Source of the DNA: Toxonevra muliebris
Lineage: Eukaryota; Arthropoda; Insecta; Diptera; Pallopteridae
NCBI GenBank assembly: GCA_963691655.1
Contig: OY829329.1
Coordinates: 10,740,708 to 10,804,707 of the forward strand
Direction of reading: 5' to 3'
DNA length: 64,000 nt
Part shown: one piece after another, positions 33,514 through 45,775 of the stretch
Layout: each line of letters opens with the position of its first letter
Position numbering within the stretch: position 1 is the first letter of the stretch
Program-made: the position numbers and the translations under genes
The notes under the pieces: model-generated
Told to the model about the DNA's origin: nothing
Database searches by the model: none
What the model saw: the letters and a program-made list of their open reading frames with translations, nothing else

Positions 33514-36500
33514 TATTAAAGATTGGAACTTTAAACCAAAGATTTAAAAATCTAGACCTAAGTGTGCAGCAGATTAATCTACGAAATTATGATGTTAGGA
33601 ATTTAAAAGTTTAAACTGCACAATTTTAAAAAATTCGAATTTCAAAAAAGTTCTAGATATTGATGCAGGTTTTTTAAATTGTATTTTAGGGTGATCTTCT
33701 TAAAGTTTTTACTTTTTTCAGGCGACTCCATGATTCATTTAGAGAAATTTAAGAAAATGTAATGCCTAGGTTTTTCTAAAATTCTTTAAATTTTAAGTGT
33801 AATAAATATGAATCTTCTGAAAAAATATTTGTAAGGTCATTTATGCAATAAATTTATTTTATAACGGACTGTGATGCCTCTAGCCACAGATTTTCTTAGA
33901 GACAAACATATACAGGGCCAGGAAAGAGGGGAGAGAGGTGTTTTTTTTTTTATATGTCAAAGCCCCACTCCATCCCTCCCTCCCCCTTTTTTGTTACTGG
34001 AAGTTAGCTAATTTTTTTATTCATATGTTACATTCCATCCATGTCCTTCCCGAAACAGTTTTCAGGATTTCCGGTATTTAAATTTATTTTATTTATTTTT
34101 TGCTGTAAAAAATTTTGGCTGTAATGTCCAAAAATATTCTAAATTGAGCATGTGGTTTATTTAAAATTTTGGGTATTTGAGTTATAATTTCGTAAAACAA
34201 AGAAAATTATGTATCACCAACTTAGTCGGGCTTTCAGAGAGGCTTGAACTAATTGGAAAAAATGTTGTTGAACAAAATTTTTGCCTTGACTCAAAGCTGA
34301 CAAAATATGAAACGAAAATTACATTAAACAAGTACAAATTTGAGTTTTAATAAATTTGTGTAGTAGTAAACGAGTTTCGAAAATCCCACAAATTTTTCTT
34401 TTCGATCCGGGGATTTTTGAAATAGAGCAAACTCCGGGATCCTGGAACAAACATCCTTTATATACATTTATTCATTTTTTATTTAAAACGCCTCCATAGA
34501 AAATTCTGCGGGTAGGCTTACTTCAATCCAAACTTATCTGACCCTGATATCAAAAACTCGTTTCCAAACTTCCCTGATATTGACTCCTCCATCAGATTCT
34601 TACACTCATTACAGCTATGCATAACCTCTTAAAAAAAAAAACGGGTCTATTCTGATTTTGGTTATTCGAACGCAGAATTCTCATTGATTCAGTCTACCCC
34701 AGTTTATGTTTCTCTGAGCCTTCATTCCGCACAGAACTCTCATACTCAGACTGCTTCTATATGAAACTCAAAAAAGTTCCAGTTCCAACTCAGTTCTCCC
34801 AAACTCTGATTTCGACTGATTTTCTGACCCTGATTCGAACTACATGAAATTTTCAAAACTCTGTGATTTTAATTCCGATCATTCGAATAAACAATTATCG
34901 GAGTTATACATACCTCTCTCCGCCCCCACCCTTGGATTCGTTAAATGGATTCGGACGTCATGAATGATGAGACTTTGGACTTTTGAGCTAGTGTATCGAC
35001 TTCCTTAATACTACTGTCTAGTAGTTTATGCCTTGGCACTAAAAATTACATGATTTATAATCTAAAAATAGGTTCAGGTCATTCAATTTCAGTTTTCAAG
35101 CAATCCATAAACCGATTCTTAGCAATTTTGAAAGGTTCCAGGGCATTACTCGTTCTAGTTGCTTATTCTCTCGCTGAAGTTAAAATTATTACATAGTGTC
35201 CCATTTTTCTTTATTGAACTAACTATAGTTAATTAAACAATTAATATAAAAATAGAAAAGAGTAAAAAGTAAATGTGAAAAGATTTAATTTCAATTTTGC
35301 TGACTGCTATCTAACCTCAAATTACAAGTACAATGCAAAAATATATGTTTCGCAGAAATTTTAGAATTGCAATCAATCGGTTTCTTTCCTAGTATTGAAT
35401 ATCCACACCCCAATTTGTAATGCCTCAAACGCTCGAGAATCGTTGTCTATGTTTGTGTGAATGTGTGGTGCAGCATGACAATTGCCATTATTGCTAGCAA
35501 TAAAAATATCAACTTAAAACGAACTTAACGAAACAATTGTGCAATTGCCACATGCATGCATCATGCATGCAGCATATGTGCTGAACACATATGCTCCACA
35601 TTTTTTTTTTATATAATTTTTTCGCCCCCCTTTTTTTGTTGTTGTTACTGCATGGTCTTTCTCTCTTTCTTAGTTAAATTGTGCACTTTTCCTTCCTAGT
35701 TTGTTGAAACAATTTTCTTTTATTGGCAACATTTAATTTTACTCTGTATTGCAATTTTCTTTTTCTTATTTTGTTTTTTTTTTTTGTGTGTTTTTTTTTA
35801 CTATCCGCATCATATTGCACACATGGCTGTCATCAACATCTGCAAGGTTGTTGTTGTAGCAGTTGGTGTTGTTGTTTTTATATATTGCTGCGCTATGCAT
35901 AAATTATAATTTAACTGAAACAGAGTTGCACAAATATTGCAACATATTAAGTTCCTTTACAATTGCAACTTAAACGCGCATGCGTGAAATCCCTATAGTC
36001 TTTATTGTTCGTTGTATCTTATTGAACCTTTTTTTTCTTCTTAATTTTGTTGCAACGTTGGGGGCAATATTATTATTATTATTATTATTGTTGTGGCGCA
36101 TATGAGCAGCACAACGTTAAAAATGAAAATGCAACAAATAATATCCACCACTGTAAAGCAGATACGATAGTTTGCTATACTCAATTGCAATTTTTATGTT
36201 GCTGACTCTTTTGGTTGTTGTCGTTCTGGTGTCATTGTTATTTATCTGTTTCTCTTACCGCTGCATTGTATTTATTACGAGTGCATGTTAAGTTCCATTC
36301 ATTGGCAATGAAAAAGCCACGCAAAAATTATTGAAAAACAATTTTAAAGCTGTGGTTGTTGTTGTTGCTGTTGATGTTGAGGTTTTATTGTTGATGAGCT
36401 CATTGGCGATTATTTGAAATCGATATTTAAGTGACTTTGCAATTTTTCAATTAATTGTTGTTGTCTTTCTTATTGATAAATTGCTACTTTTCGATTCAAT

Positions 36501-36904
36501 TCAATTGTTTGTGCATGTGTTGTGTTTTCGTGTTTTGTTAAGTTTACTTGAAGTTATTAAAATGACATAATTTATTTAATTTAAAGGTTTTTTTTAATGA
36601 TATTCAATAGATGCTTTGTTTTTTTTTCTTTTAAATATTGCAAATATGTTGCATTTTTTACTTTTGTGAGATTTCAATGTTTTGTTTAGTTTTTGAATAA
36701 CTCGCCAAGGCAAGTTGACCTATTGTTTGTTCATCTTTCTAAATAATCCGACTTCAAAGAGTCTTTGAAATTTTAGTAAACAAAAATAAAAAGGCTATTC
36801 GATTGCGGAATCAAGTAACTTTAATTCCATGTGCCCAAGGACCTGCCCCTTTTTTTTCTTCTTTACCTTTTTTTCCCCTACCTCTATTACTCATCTTCAA
36901 AGAA
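33514..36904. other. AT-rich spacer
   Basis: No gene recognisable. It includes a short C/G-biased stretch (about 33914-33990), a region of recurring CTGATT/TCCGA words (about 34500-34880), a hairpin AGCATATGTG/CACATATGCT at 35571-35595 beside GCATGCATCATGCATGC, an ATT run (about 36068-36090), and TTG runs (about 36355-36375). Confidence 0.5.
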
Positions 36905-37312
36905 ATTCTAGAGAGGAGAGGAGGAGAGGAAAGGAGAGCAGAAAAGAGGAGAAAAGAGGAGGGGAGAAAAGAGGAGAGGAGAGGAGAGGAGGAAGGGAGG
37001 AGGAGGGTAGGAGGAGGGGAGGAGGAGAGGGGAGGAGGAGGAAGAGAAGGAGGGGAGGAGGAAGAGAAGGAGGGGAGGAGGAGGAGGGGAGGAGGAGGAG
37101 GGGAGGAGGAGGAGGAGGAGGAGAGAAGGAGGAGGGGAGGAGGAGGAGGGGGGGAGGAGGAGGAGGGGGGGAGGAGGAGGAGGGGGGAGGAGGAGGAGGG
37201 GGAGGAGGAGGAGGAGGGGGAGGAGGAGGAGGAGGGGGAGGAGGAGGGGGAGGAGGGGGAGGAGGAGGAGGGGGAGGAGGAGGAGGAGGGAGGAGGAGGA
37301 GGAGGAGGAGGC
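36905..37312. repeat. Polypurine tract (GGA/GGGA)n
   Basis: About 400 bases on the + strand are almost purely G and A, with one T at about 37007. It progresses from GAGAGGA to GGAGGAGGGG repeats. It is open in several frames and translates to runs of R, G and E, which is not a gene. Such tracts can form triplex (H-DNA) or G-rich structures. Confidence 0.92.
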
Positions 37313-38240
37313 TCTCTTTTCTCTCTCCGCTCTCTTTTCTCTCTCCGCTCTCTTTTCTCTCTGCGCTCTCTTTTCTCTCTGCGCTCTCTTTTCTCTCTCC
37401 ACTCTCTTTTCTCTCTCCGCTCTCTTTTCTCTCTCCGCTCTCTTTTCTCTCCCCACTCTCTCCGCTCTCTTTTCTCTCTCCGCTCTCTTTTCTCTCTCCG
37501 CTCTCTTTTCTCTCTCCGCTCTCTTTTCTCTCTCCGCTCTCTTTTCTCTCTCCGCTCTCTTTTCTCTCCCCACTCTCTTTTCTCTCCCCACTCTCTCCGC
37601 TCTCTTTTCTCTCTCCGCTCTCTTTTCTCTCTCCGCTCTCTTTTCTCTCTCCGCTCTCTTTCCTCTCTCCTTTATCTTTTCTCTCCCCAATCTCTCCTCT
37701 CTCTTTTCTCTCTGCGCTCTCTTTTCTCTCTGCGCTCTCTTTTATCTCTGCGCTCTCTTTTCTCTCTCCACTCTCTTTTCTCTCTCCGCTCTCTTTTCTC
37801 TCTTTTTTCTCCCCACTCTCTGCGCTCTCTTTTCTCTCTCCGCTCTCTTTTCTCTCTCCACTCTCTTTTCTCTCCCCACTCTCTTTTCTCTCTCCGCTCT
37901 CTTTTCTCTCCCCGCTCTCTTTTCTCTCTCCGCTCTCTTTTCTCTCTCCGCTCTCTTTTTTCTCCCCACTCTCTCCGCTCTCTTTTCTCTCTCCGCTCTC
38001 TTTTCTCTCTCCGCTCTCTTTTTTCTCCCCACTCTCTCCGCTCTCTTTTCTCTCTCCTCTCTCTTTTCCCTCCCCACTCTCTTTTCTCTCTCCGCTCTCT
38101 CCGCTCTCTTTTCTCTCTCCGCTCTCTTTTCTCTCTCCGCTCTCTTTTCTCTCTCCGCTCTCTTTTCTCTCTCCGCTCTCTTTTTTCTCCCCACTCTCTC
38201 CGCTCTCTTTTCTCTCTCCGCTCCCTTTTTTTTCTCTTTT
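37313..38240. repeat. 18-bp polypyrimidine minisatellite (CTCTCTTTTCTCTCTCCG)
   Basis: About 50 units of CTCTCTTTTCTCTCTCCG with variants CTCCCCA, CTGCG and short units. The + strand is nearly all C and T apart from the single G or A per unit. It directly abuts the polypurine tract, so base asymmetry flips at about 37312. Six-residue SLRSLF repeats in the open frame are a consequence of the unit length. No gene is called. Confidence 0.92.
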
Positions 38241-38724
38241 CTTTTGAGCCTAATAGAACTACCTGCTCTCTTTCCCCTCCTGGGTTTTTGTTTTTTATTA
38301 CCTCCTCCCCTCCTCGGTTTTTGTTTTTTAGTACCTCCTTAAATTATTTTCAAGACTTGTTTTTCTCGTAATAAGTTATTTTATATTACGAGAAGTACAA
38401 GTCTTGAAAATAATTTAAGGAGGTAATAAAAAACAAAAACCGAGGAGAGGAAAGAGAGCAAAAAGAGAGCGGGGAGAGAAAAGCGAGTGGAGAGAGCGGA
38501 GATAGTGGAGAGAGAAAAGAGAGCGGAGAGAGAACCTCCTTAAATTATTTTCAAGACTTGTTCTTCTCGTAATAAGTTATTTTATATTACGAGAAGAACA
38601 AGTCTTGAAAATAATTTAAGGAGGTAATAAAAAACAAAAACCCAGGAGGGGAAAGAGAGCAGGTAGTTCTATTAGGCTCAAAAGAAAAGAGAAAAAAAAA
38701 GGGAGCGGAGAGAGAAAAGAGAGC
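38202..38724. repeat. Nested palindrome
   Basis: Outer arms 38202-38304 and 38620-38724 are reverse complements over about 103 bases, with one A/T-run length difference. They include the minisatellite end and AGCCTAATAGAACTACCTGC. Inside are hairpin A (38307-38450, with minor mismatches, loop 38373-38384) and hairpin B (38535-38624: perfect 39-bp stem, 12-base loop AAGTTATTTTAT). The two inner hairpins are themselves near-identical copies. Between them lies minisatellite-like purine sequence. Confidence 0.92.
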
Positions 38725-40094
38725 AAAAAACTTTCATCTCCTATTTTGATGATGAAAACTAAATAAAAAAGAATTCATCAATTTCAATTTTAATTTAAAT
38801 GACCAAATAAAGTTGATAATGTTTTTTCATTATTGTCTACTGCTCAATTAAAAAAACATCATGCCAACATGATGCCGTGACAAAGCAGCAACACAAACAA
38901 TTTAAAAAACAAAAACCAAATAGTACAAATAGTAGAAAATAGGAAAATAATTTGTATCTCCGCCCAAAACTAACCATAGAGAAAGAGAGAGAAACAAGAA
39001 ACATTTGCGAGCAAACTGGCAGTAAACTTTTAAATACAAGACGCAAACAAATAAAACCAAAAATAAATTTTAAAAAATAGCAGAAAATTTATAATTAAAA
39101 AGTAATTTTCGTACTTTCGTTAGGTTTCTTTTATTCTATGCACAGACAACATGAAGAGTCTAAAAAAGTTGACTGCTGTTGATGTTGTTGTTTTTCAATT
39201 GAAGCGGCACAACACACACGCAAATGCATGTTTCAATTTTAATGTAACGAATTGATTATCAATGCTTGAATTTCAAGTTTGAACATTTTTTCGTTTTATT
39301 ATTAGTACTTAGGTACTAAAAGTGGTAGCAGGAAAAAAAAAGTATTAAAACTAAAGATGTAGGAAAAACTTAAATGCATGTATATATATATGATACATGT
39401 AAATAATAAAAAAAGTAAATTGGAAATTGAAAAAGAATTAATGTGGGAATTAATTGTTGGTGTCGCGCCTGGCACGATGATTCCCCCTTCCTTTTTTTGC
39501 TTTCTTTTCCTAGTTTTAGTTTTTTTTTTATACCCGCATTATTTGTATGTACGTAAGTGGCATTGTTGCTACTTAAATCGTAAGTATGGCAATGTTGCAA
39601 GTACAACTTTTATACCTACTACTTACTTAAATTTATGATGTTACTGTGTGAAGAAGGTTAATGGTAAAGTGAAAATGTTGTACACATTTTAATGTAGGGA
39701 AATTGATAGCATCAAGTTAAATAGAATGCACTCGTTTAAAATTGAATAAAATAAGGTTAAATACATGAGAAATTGAAAGTTCGAGAGCAGGAATGAAAAA
39801 TGTATGAAATAAAAATACCTAATAATTTGATAGAGATTAGTTAGAGATATATAATTCAGATTTTCAATATGCTTTCAGCATGGTTTTGTTGGTTTCTACT
39901 AATTTTATTTTTTTTTTATCAGAACTTACTTCATTTTATTCAAAAAGAAATATTCTCTACATTTTTGTTAGTATCTGAATCCGAAAAAAAGCAAAAAGAA
40001 AAATCAGGAATTTTTAGGTTAGTTCTATAGATTTCATATTTAAAAATCATTTTCTATGCCTATGGTAAGGTAGTTTCATTATAACCTGCACTCA
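38725..40094. other. AT-rich spacer
   Basis: No gene recognisable. GA words near 38980 and a TA run near 39380; opposing short open frames at 39370-39638 lack motifs. Confidence 0.5.
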
Positions 40095-40920
40095 TTGTTG
40101 ATATTTTCTTTTTCGCTCTCATTTTTGTTTTCTCTTTTTTTTTGCTCTCATTGTTGTTCTCACTCACTTTTGCTCTCATTATTGTTTTCACTCACTTTTG
40201 CTCTCATTGTTGTTCTCACTCACTTTTGCTCTCATTGTTGTTCTTACTTACTTTTGCTCTCATTGTTGTTCTCACTCACTTTTACTCTCATTATTGTTTT
40301 CACTCACTTTTGCTCTCATTGTTGTTCTCACTCACTTTTGCTCTCATTGTTGTTCTCACTCACTTTTGCTCTAATTGTTGTTCTCCCTGACCTTTACTCT
40401 CATTGTTATTCTCACTCACTTTTGCTCTCATTATTGTTCTCCCTGACCTTTACTCTCATTGTTTTCTCACTCACTTTTGCTCTCATTTTTGATCTCATTG
40501 TTGTTCTCACTCACTTTTGCTCTCATTGTTGTTCTCTCTGACCTTTACTCTCATTGTTGTTCTCACTCACTTTTGCTCTCATTGTTGTTCTCACTCACTT
40601 TTGCTCTCATTGTTGTTCTCACTCACTTTTGCTGTCATTGTTGTTCTCACTCACTTTTGCTCTCATTATTGTTCTCACTCACTTTTTCTCTCATTGTTGT
40701 TCTCACTCACTTTTGCCCTAATTGTTGTTCTCCCTGACCTTTACTCTCATTGTTGTTCTCACTCCCTTTTGCTCTCATTGTTGTTCTCTCTGACCATTAC
40801 TCTCATTGTTGTTCTCACTCACTTTTGCTCTCATTGTTGTTCTCTCTGGCCTTTATTCTCATTGTTGTTCTCACTCACTTTTGCTCTCATTATTGTGCTC
40901 TCTTATTTTTTCACTCATTT
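40095..40920. repeat. 28-bp minisatellite (CTCACTCACTTTTGCTCTCATTGTTGTT type)
   Basis: About 28 copies of a 28-bp unit built from CTCACTCACTTTTG plus CTCTCATTGTTGTT. A variant in which CTCACTCACTTTTG becomes CTCTCTGACCTTTA alternates in places, giving 56-bp blocks. Because 28 is not a multiple of three, each frame cycles through all three translations of the unit (a 28-residue period) and all are open on the + strand. The long frames at 40095-41151 therefore reflect the repeat only. Confidence 0.92.
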
Positions 40921-40986
40921 TTTAAAGTTTACTTCTTTGTGTTCAAGAACCAAGCCTACTTTTTGTCTCTTGCTTATTGTTTAGAA

Positions 40987-41294
40987 CAGTGGTGCCCGAA
41001 AGTTTCTTATGGAAGTGCAAATACTAATACATATAAACTTTATTATTATAAATTAATACGTTCGGCAACAACAAATTCTATGTTCAAGACCAACAAAGCA
41101 TACGAAAGTGTTGTTTCTTTGTACTTTGGTATAGGCAAAGAAAAGAGTTGAAAAACGAAATCGACAAAGTTGTTTGTGTATTCCGTATTACTTTCTGCGG
41201 AGTGCTATGTGTGTGTATGAGAATGCACTACCTATGCTTAAGTGCTTTTACAAAAACAAATGTGCACCAAGTGCATAGGCAGTGGGCACCTCTG
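40987..41294 (+). mobile_element. hAT MITE family 2 (308 bp, perfect 8-bp TSD)
   Basis: Target duplication GTTTAGAA at 40979-40986 and 41295-41302. Ends CAGTGGTGCCCGAAAG and, reverse-complemented, CAGAGGTGCCCAC. The interior matches 45537-46405 and the inverse of 33286-33505. Non-coding. The GTTTAGAA target resembles the nTCTAGAn preference reported for hAT elements. Confidence 0.9.
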
Positions 41295-41302
41295 GTTTAG
41301 AA

Positions 41303-43040
41303 TATTTCAAATTTAGCTCTAAATTTAGCAGCTTCCGATAGATCATAAGAAGCTCTTTCAAAACAGCATAAATTCAAGAAACTACTATAAACAAATATAA
41401 ACTTTACTACAGACATTTCCTTTAGAAATTGTGGAAATTTGGTTGCTTCACGTCTTCACAACCTTATACCATATCGTCATAACATCATTAAAAATAGTTT
41501 CAGTTAATTTTAAAATATTTACTATACAAAAAAAAATGTTTGAAATCGATCCCCAGGGTTATTGATTTAAATTTGCTTAAATTAATATATGGCCACATGT
41601 GAAAATAGGGACAGATTTCGAAAAATTATTTGAATTCTTTTCAGTCAACCTTAAAAACCGAAATACATACATGTATCAAAAAAAAAAAAAAAGAAAAAAC
41701 ACTTGAAACCAAGAGGGACACATGTGTGACTGCATGGAAAAAAAAGAACGTAGCGTGAATACAGATAGAGTAGGTAGATGAATGGCTAGGAAGGCAGACA
41801 GACATATCACGTTTTTAAGCCCGAAAAATAAAATAAACAATGTGACAGACAGACAGACAGGCAGGCAGGGTGTGCTCTATTACTATAGCATCCTGCCGCT
41901 ACTGCTGTTATTTAATCTGAGGCAGCAGATGTACCTTTTTGTATTGCTTTTTGCAATGCATACCATAACAACTATAGGAACTGTAACAACAACAACAATA
42001 AAATAAACAAATACATATTTGTGCAAAGAGATCAATTAAAATTCTTTTTCTATGTATGTATATACATATATATGTGTATGTGTATGTGTGTGTTTGTGTG
42101 CATATATATACAACGGTAAAATTCTCAACGTTAGTTTTAGAAAATTTCTCAGGCTCTCATCTTATTCTCATTTTGTTGCCTCATGTTGACTGACTCTACT
42201 GTTGAGTCTCTCATCAGCTGGCTGCAGTAATTTGTAAGTGATATAAGTATGTGTGAGTGTGCAAGGAATTTTTGTGCGCAAAGCGTAAATTCCGGAAGCG
42301 CACCCATATATATATAGGAATACAAAAAAACAACAAAAACAAACCCATGGGCGGGCATAAGCATAAGTTACTTCACTATTCCTAAGGAAAGCAAATAAAC
42401 TTCAACTTCAAGTGTAAAATGTTAAAAGACGCTAAATTGATGGGAAATATTTGTAATAAATTTTATATTTTATTCATTGTACATACAGACGTAAGTATAT
42501 TTCTTGAGAAGCGAGGAGTGTTTTGGCGGGGAGCTTCAAGAGCACATAAAGATTTATAGGTTTATTTTCTACATAGTAGTACGTTGAAATATTTTTAAGT
42601 GGATTTTTTTTTTTTTATTTTTTTCTATATAATTTTTGTAAGTAGAAATGAAACAGAACGCCAAAGTCAATTAATGTTATAAGAAACTCCATCAGCCAAA
42701 TATCTTTACTCCAATAAAGTAAATACTTTATTATCATTAAAAAAGTTTTAAAGCATATTAGCTTAATTAATTATGACGGCAATAAATCATCCCAGGAAAA
42801 GATTTTATTTTATATTTTTTTATTTTGTTAATGAAGTTTCTAAAGAAGTTTTGTCTGAAGTTATGTAAAGTGCGTTTATACGCAAGATTACGTTCATTTT
42901 TTATTCTCGCTAAAGATTTAATGATGTAAATAGTTGGAAAGTTGGAAAATAAATAAATAAGTCGAACAGTTTTAAAATTACAAGCATCATCTGAAATTTA
43001 CAAACACAACATGATGCTATATAATAAAAACTTTATTCTC
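41303..43040. other. AT-rich spacer with microsatellites
   Basis: No gene recognisable. GACAGACAGG run (about 41845-41870), (TATG/TG) run (about 42055-42105). Confidence 0.5.
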
Positions 43041-43042
43041 AT

Positions 43043-45345
43043 TTCAGAGTTTGTGTTGAACGACCTGGTGGAAAAACCGAAGTTGTTCTAGCCTCTGCAG
43101 TCCTGCCTGAAAACATCAACGAGGCACCAACAAGATCATGTAAAGAGACTTCAGTGGATCCTGTGCTGCGACGCCAATGCACATTGGAGATTTGACATCA
43201 GGGAGAAATAGAATTAAATGGGTATCTCCACATTAAAGTCGTTTAATTCACCAGGAAGGGACGGAATACACCCATGTTTTACTACAGCAAGATATTAAAA
43301 TTCCAACGCACACTCTGGTAAAAATTTACCATGTAACTGGACTGAAGTGAGGTTCGTGGCGATAGCTTAAAATTAATTTCATTTAATTTGCATTCACAAT
43401 AATAATGTTTAATTTAAGTATTCACGTTTATTGTAGCGAATTAATTTACTGTACTAGCCACGATATAAAATTATCATTCACTATTCAGCTGAAATGTAAG
43501 AAAGTTGGAAGATAAGTTTTTTGGAGTTCTTGATACGTGGTACACGTACGTGCGGTTGAAAACAAAATCTTTTTAATAAAATCATACTTAATATTTCTTT
43601 ATGGAAAAAATTTAATTATTCTTTTATTTCGCTGGAAAGTAAATACCACAGGGTGATTTACATACCGAAGGTGGACAAGAGGATAGAACATACGCCTAAG
43701 GCCTACCGACCCATAAGCCTCAGTTCCTTTCTCCTTAAAGCAATGGGGGAAAACTCTTGATCAATAGATCAGGGGGGAATAACTCTCCAAATGTACCCTA
43801 AAGAAATGCAATTTTTGCCTACTAAGCTGGAAAATTCACTTAAACAGCCATAAGCAGTAATAACTTCATGTGCCTTCATTGAAATTCAATGAGCATTTGA
43901 CAATACGTCAATCTCCGCGATAAGAGATGCCATGATCAGAAAGGGAATACTCCCAATGATCACAAGGTGGACACTGACAATGCTAGAGACAAGAAGCAAA
44001 GAGGCTCGCAATTGACCGTGTCGACAACTAAGGGATGCCTTCAAGGGGGAGTCTTATCATCCTTTATGTGGATCATGATTATAGGCGAACTCTTTGAAAG
44101 ATTAGCAAACTAAGGTTTTAACCCAGTAATGCTTAGCGGTGCCATATGCCACCTTATCGCTGAGCCGTTCATAAGCCAGGTTCAAAAACAATTTTTTTTC
44201 TCAAGATACTTTCTTGATCTATCTACTTTGGTTCCCGCTCGTCCTTAATGGGTTAATCATAAGGGCTATGCAGATGATGTAATTATTATAATAAGGGACA
44301 CTGATACTGGAGACAGAATACAAGAAGTTCTTAATACCACTTTGAAGTGGTGCTCCGATAAAGAGTTAACAATCAACCCGAGCGAAACAGAACTAGTTTC
44401 TTTCACATTCCTTTCATAAGCTAAATGAAGGGTTATCCCAAGGTTAACCCTTCATAAAAATCACATCCGGAACTCACTTCTTTATAATACTGTAAAATAG
44501 GTGACAAGAGCATTCCATGCTTGCTAACGCCTTTACGGTAAAACATGAGGCTTGAGACCAAAAATGACGTACTAGTCATATCAAGCGGTCATCAAATCAA
44601 TGGTCACCTATGCAGCAATTGCTTGGTGAACAAAAACACAGCAAGCGAAGGCGCAATCTGAGTTAAATAAACTTCATCGCTTAGTTTGTCTGGGTATCAC
44701 AGGGAAAGCACTTGGGGCAATAACTAGACTTCCCCATTACACTTAACATTTTAAAAGGAAGCCAGTTTAATTGCCTTAAGGCTGCCTAATGTAAACTTTT
44801 ACAAAAGTGGGGACTTCACAGGACACCTATCTATTTTTAACATATTTCAGGAAAGCCCTTGCTTGAAACTAACTGACTCTATGACTGAAACGTAAGTATT
44901 TTCAAGAAAATTTTAAGTGGTTATAAGCGATCGTCAAACATGGAAAACAAAAACTTCACAATCACACCCGTGGCATAGGTTTGGCACACTGATGGGTCTA
45001 AAATAGAAGATGGCAGCGCTGGGGTTGGAATCTATGGCCTAAGATTTCAAAAAGCCGTAGCTATGCAGAGAATGCTCTGAATAACAATAGCAGAGGTTCA
45101 TGCTATAGAGATATGCGTCCGAGAATGTATATGAAGGCGACCAAATGGTGCTTGCATTTATATTCTTTCGAACAATCGAGCAGCTCTGAATTCATACACC
45201 ATAAAATCCAACATTTTATGGGAGTGTTTTGAGCTCTTTTCAGCCCTATCCCCCTGGAATAAGGTTATACTGGCTTGGATACCGGGTCATAAAGTATTTA
45301 AGGGAAATGAAAAGGCGGGCAGCTTAGCGAAAAGGAGGACACTTA
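43043..45345 (+). pseudogene. LINE ORF2 remnant: endonuclease piece, reverse transcriptase, RNase H
   Basis: Pieces in LINE order on the + strand, with frameshifts and stops. About 43043-43195: VVLASAVLPEN then ILCCDANAHWR, the APE-type endonuclease signature; the rest of the endonuclease is deleted. About 43225-43290: KSFNSPGRDGIHP, start of RT. About 43655-43740: VIYIPKV ... KAYRPISLSSFLLKAM. About 43880-44030: AFDN and WTLTMLETR. About 44268-44395: GYADDVIIIIRDTD, the RT catalytic YADD, then TINPSETELVSF. About 44590-44740: thumb region ending LHRLVCLGITGKA. About 44985-45335: RNase H with HTDGSKIEDGSAGVGI, a VHAIEIC acidic motif, NNRAALNSY and WIPGHKVFKGNEKAGSLAKR. About 270 bases at 43372-43645 are unexplained and look inserted. 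A TTAA-flanked MITE splits the RT at 44122-44252. An RNase H-bearing LINE (I/LOA type) is likely. Dead. Confidence 0.87.
44122..44252. mobile_element. piggyBac-like MITE (131 bp) inside LINE RT
   Basis: TTAA at 44118-44121 and 44253-44256. Ends CCCAGTAATGC and, reverse-complemented, CCCATTAAGGACG. A subterminal imperfect palindrome GGTGCCATATGCCACC is present. Leaving it out with one TTAA joins GFN to HKGYADDV in one frame across the RT active-site region, supporting insertion into a formerly continuous gene. Non-coding. Confidence 0.75.
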
Positions 45346-45775
45346 GGATGATGAGGATTTGATGAGTTAAAATTTACTGAATTCTTGACACATATATATC
45401 ACGTTCCTATTTTGAAACTCCTAAGCTGCATAAAGTGCTTGAAATAGTTTAAAAATATATAGAAAAATAACTATTCTTGGGTTAAAGTTTCATTTGTGAG
45501 GCAACCATTAGTAACCCAACTTGACACAATCTAAATCAGTGGTGCCCAAAAGTTTCTTATGGAATTGTAAACATCAATACATATAAGCTTTATTATTATA
45601 AAGGAACAAAAAATCATATGATAGACAACAACAAAATCTATGTTGAATATAACTATCGCCAATGTGTATCTACAAAACTCTTGCTTTTTCATATAGGCAA
45701 AGAAGAGAGATGAGAAACGTTTTGCTTAGTGTGTAGTGCTATGTTTGTGTGTATTAGAATGCACAGCATATGCCT

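Noticed and set aside
36803..38371. 522-codon open frame on the + strand, and large frames on the - strand
   Set aside because: Translates to runs of E/G/R and SLRSLF repeats dictated by the purine tract and 18-bp minisatellite; open in several frames and both strands.
40095..41151. Overlapping frames of up to 155 codons, leucine/serine-rich, membrane-like
   Set aside because: All three + frames are open because of the 28-bp repeat; hydrophobicity comes from CTC/TTT codons.
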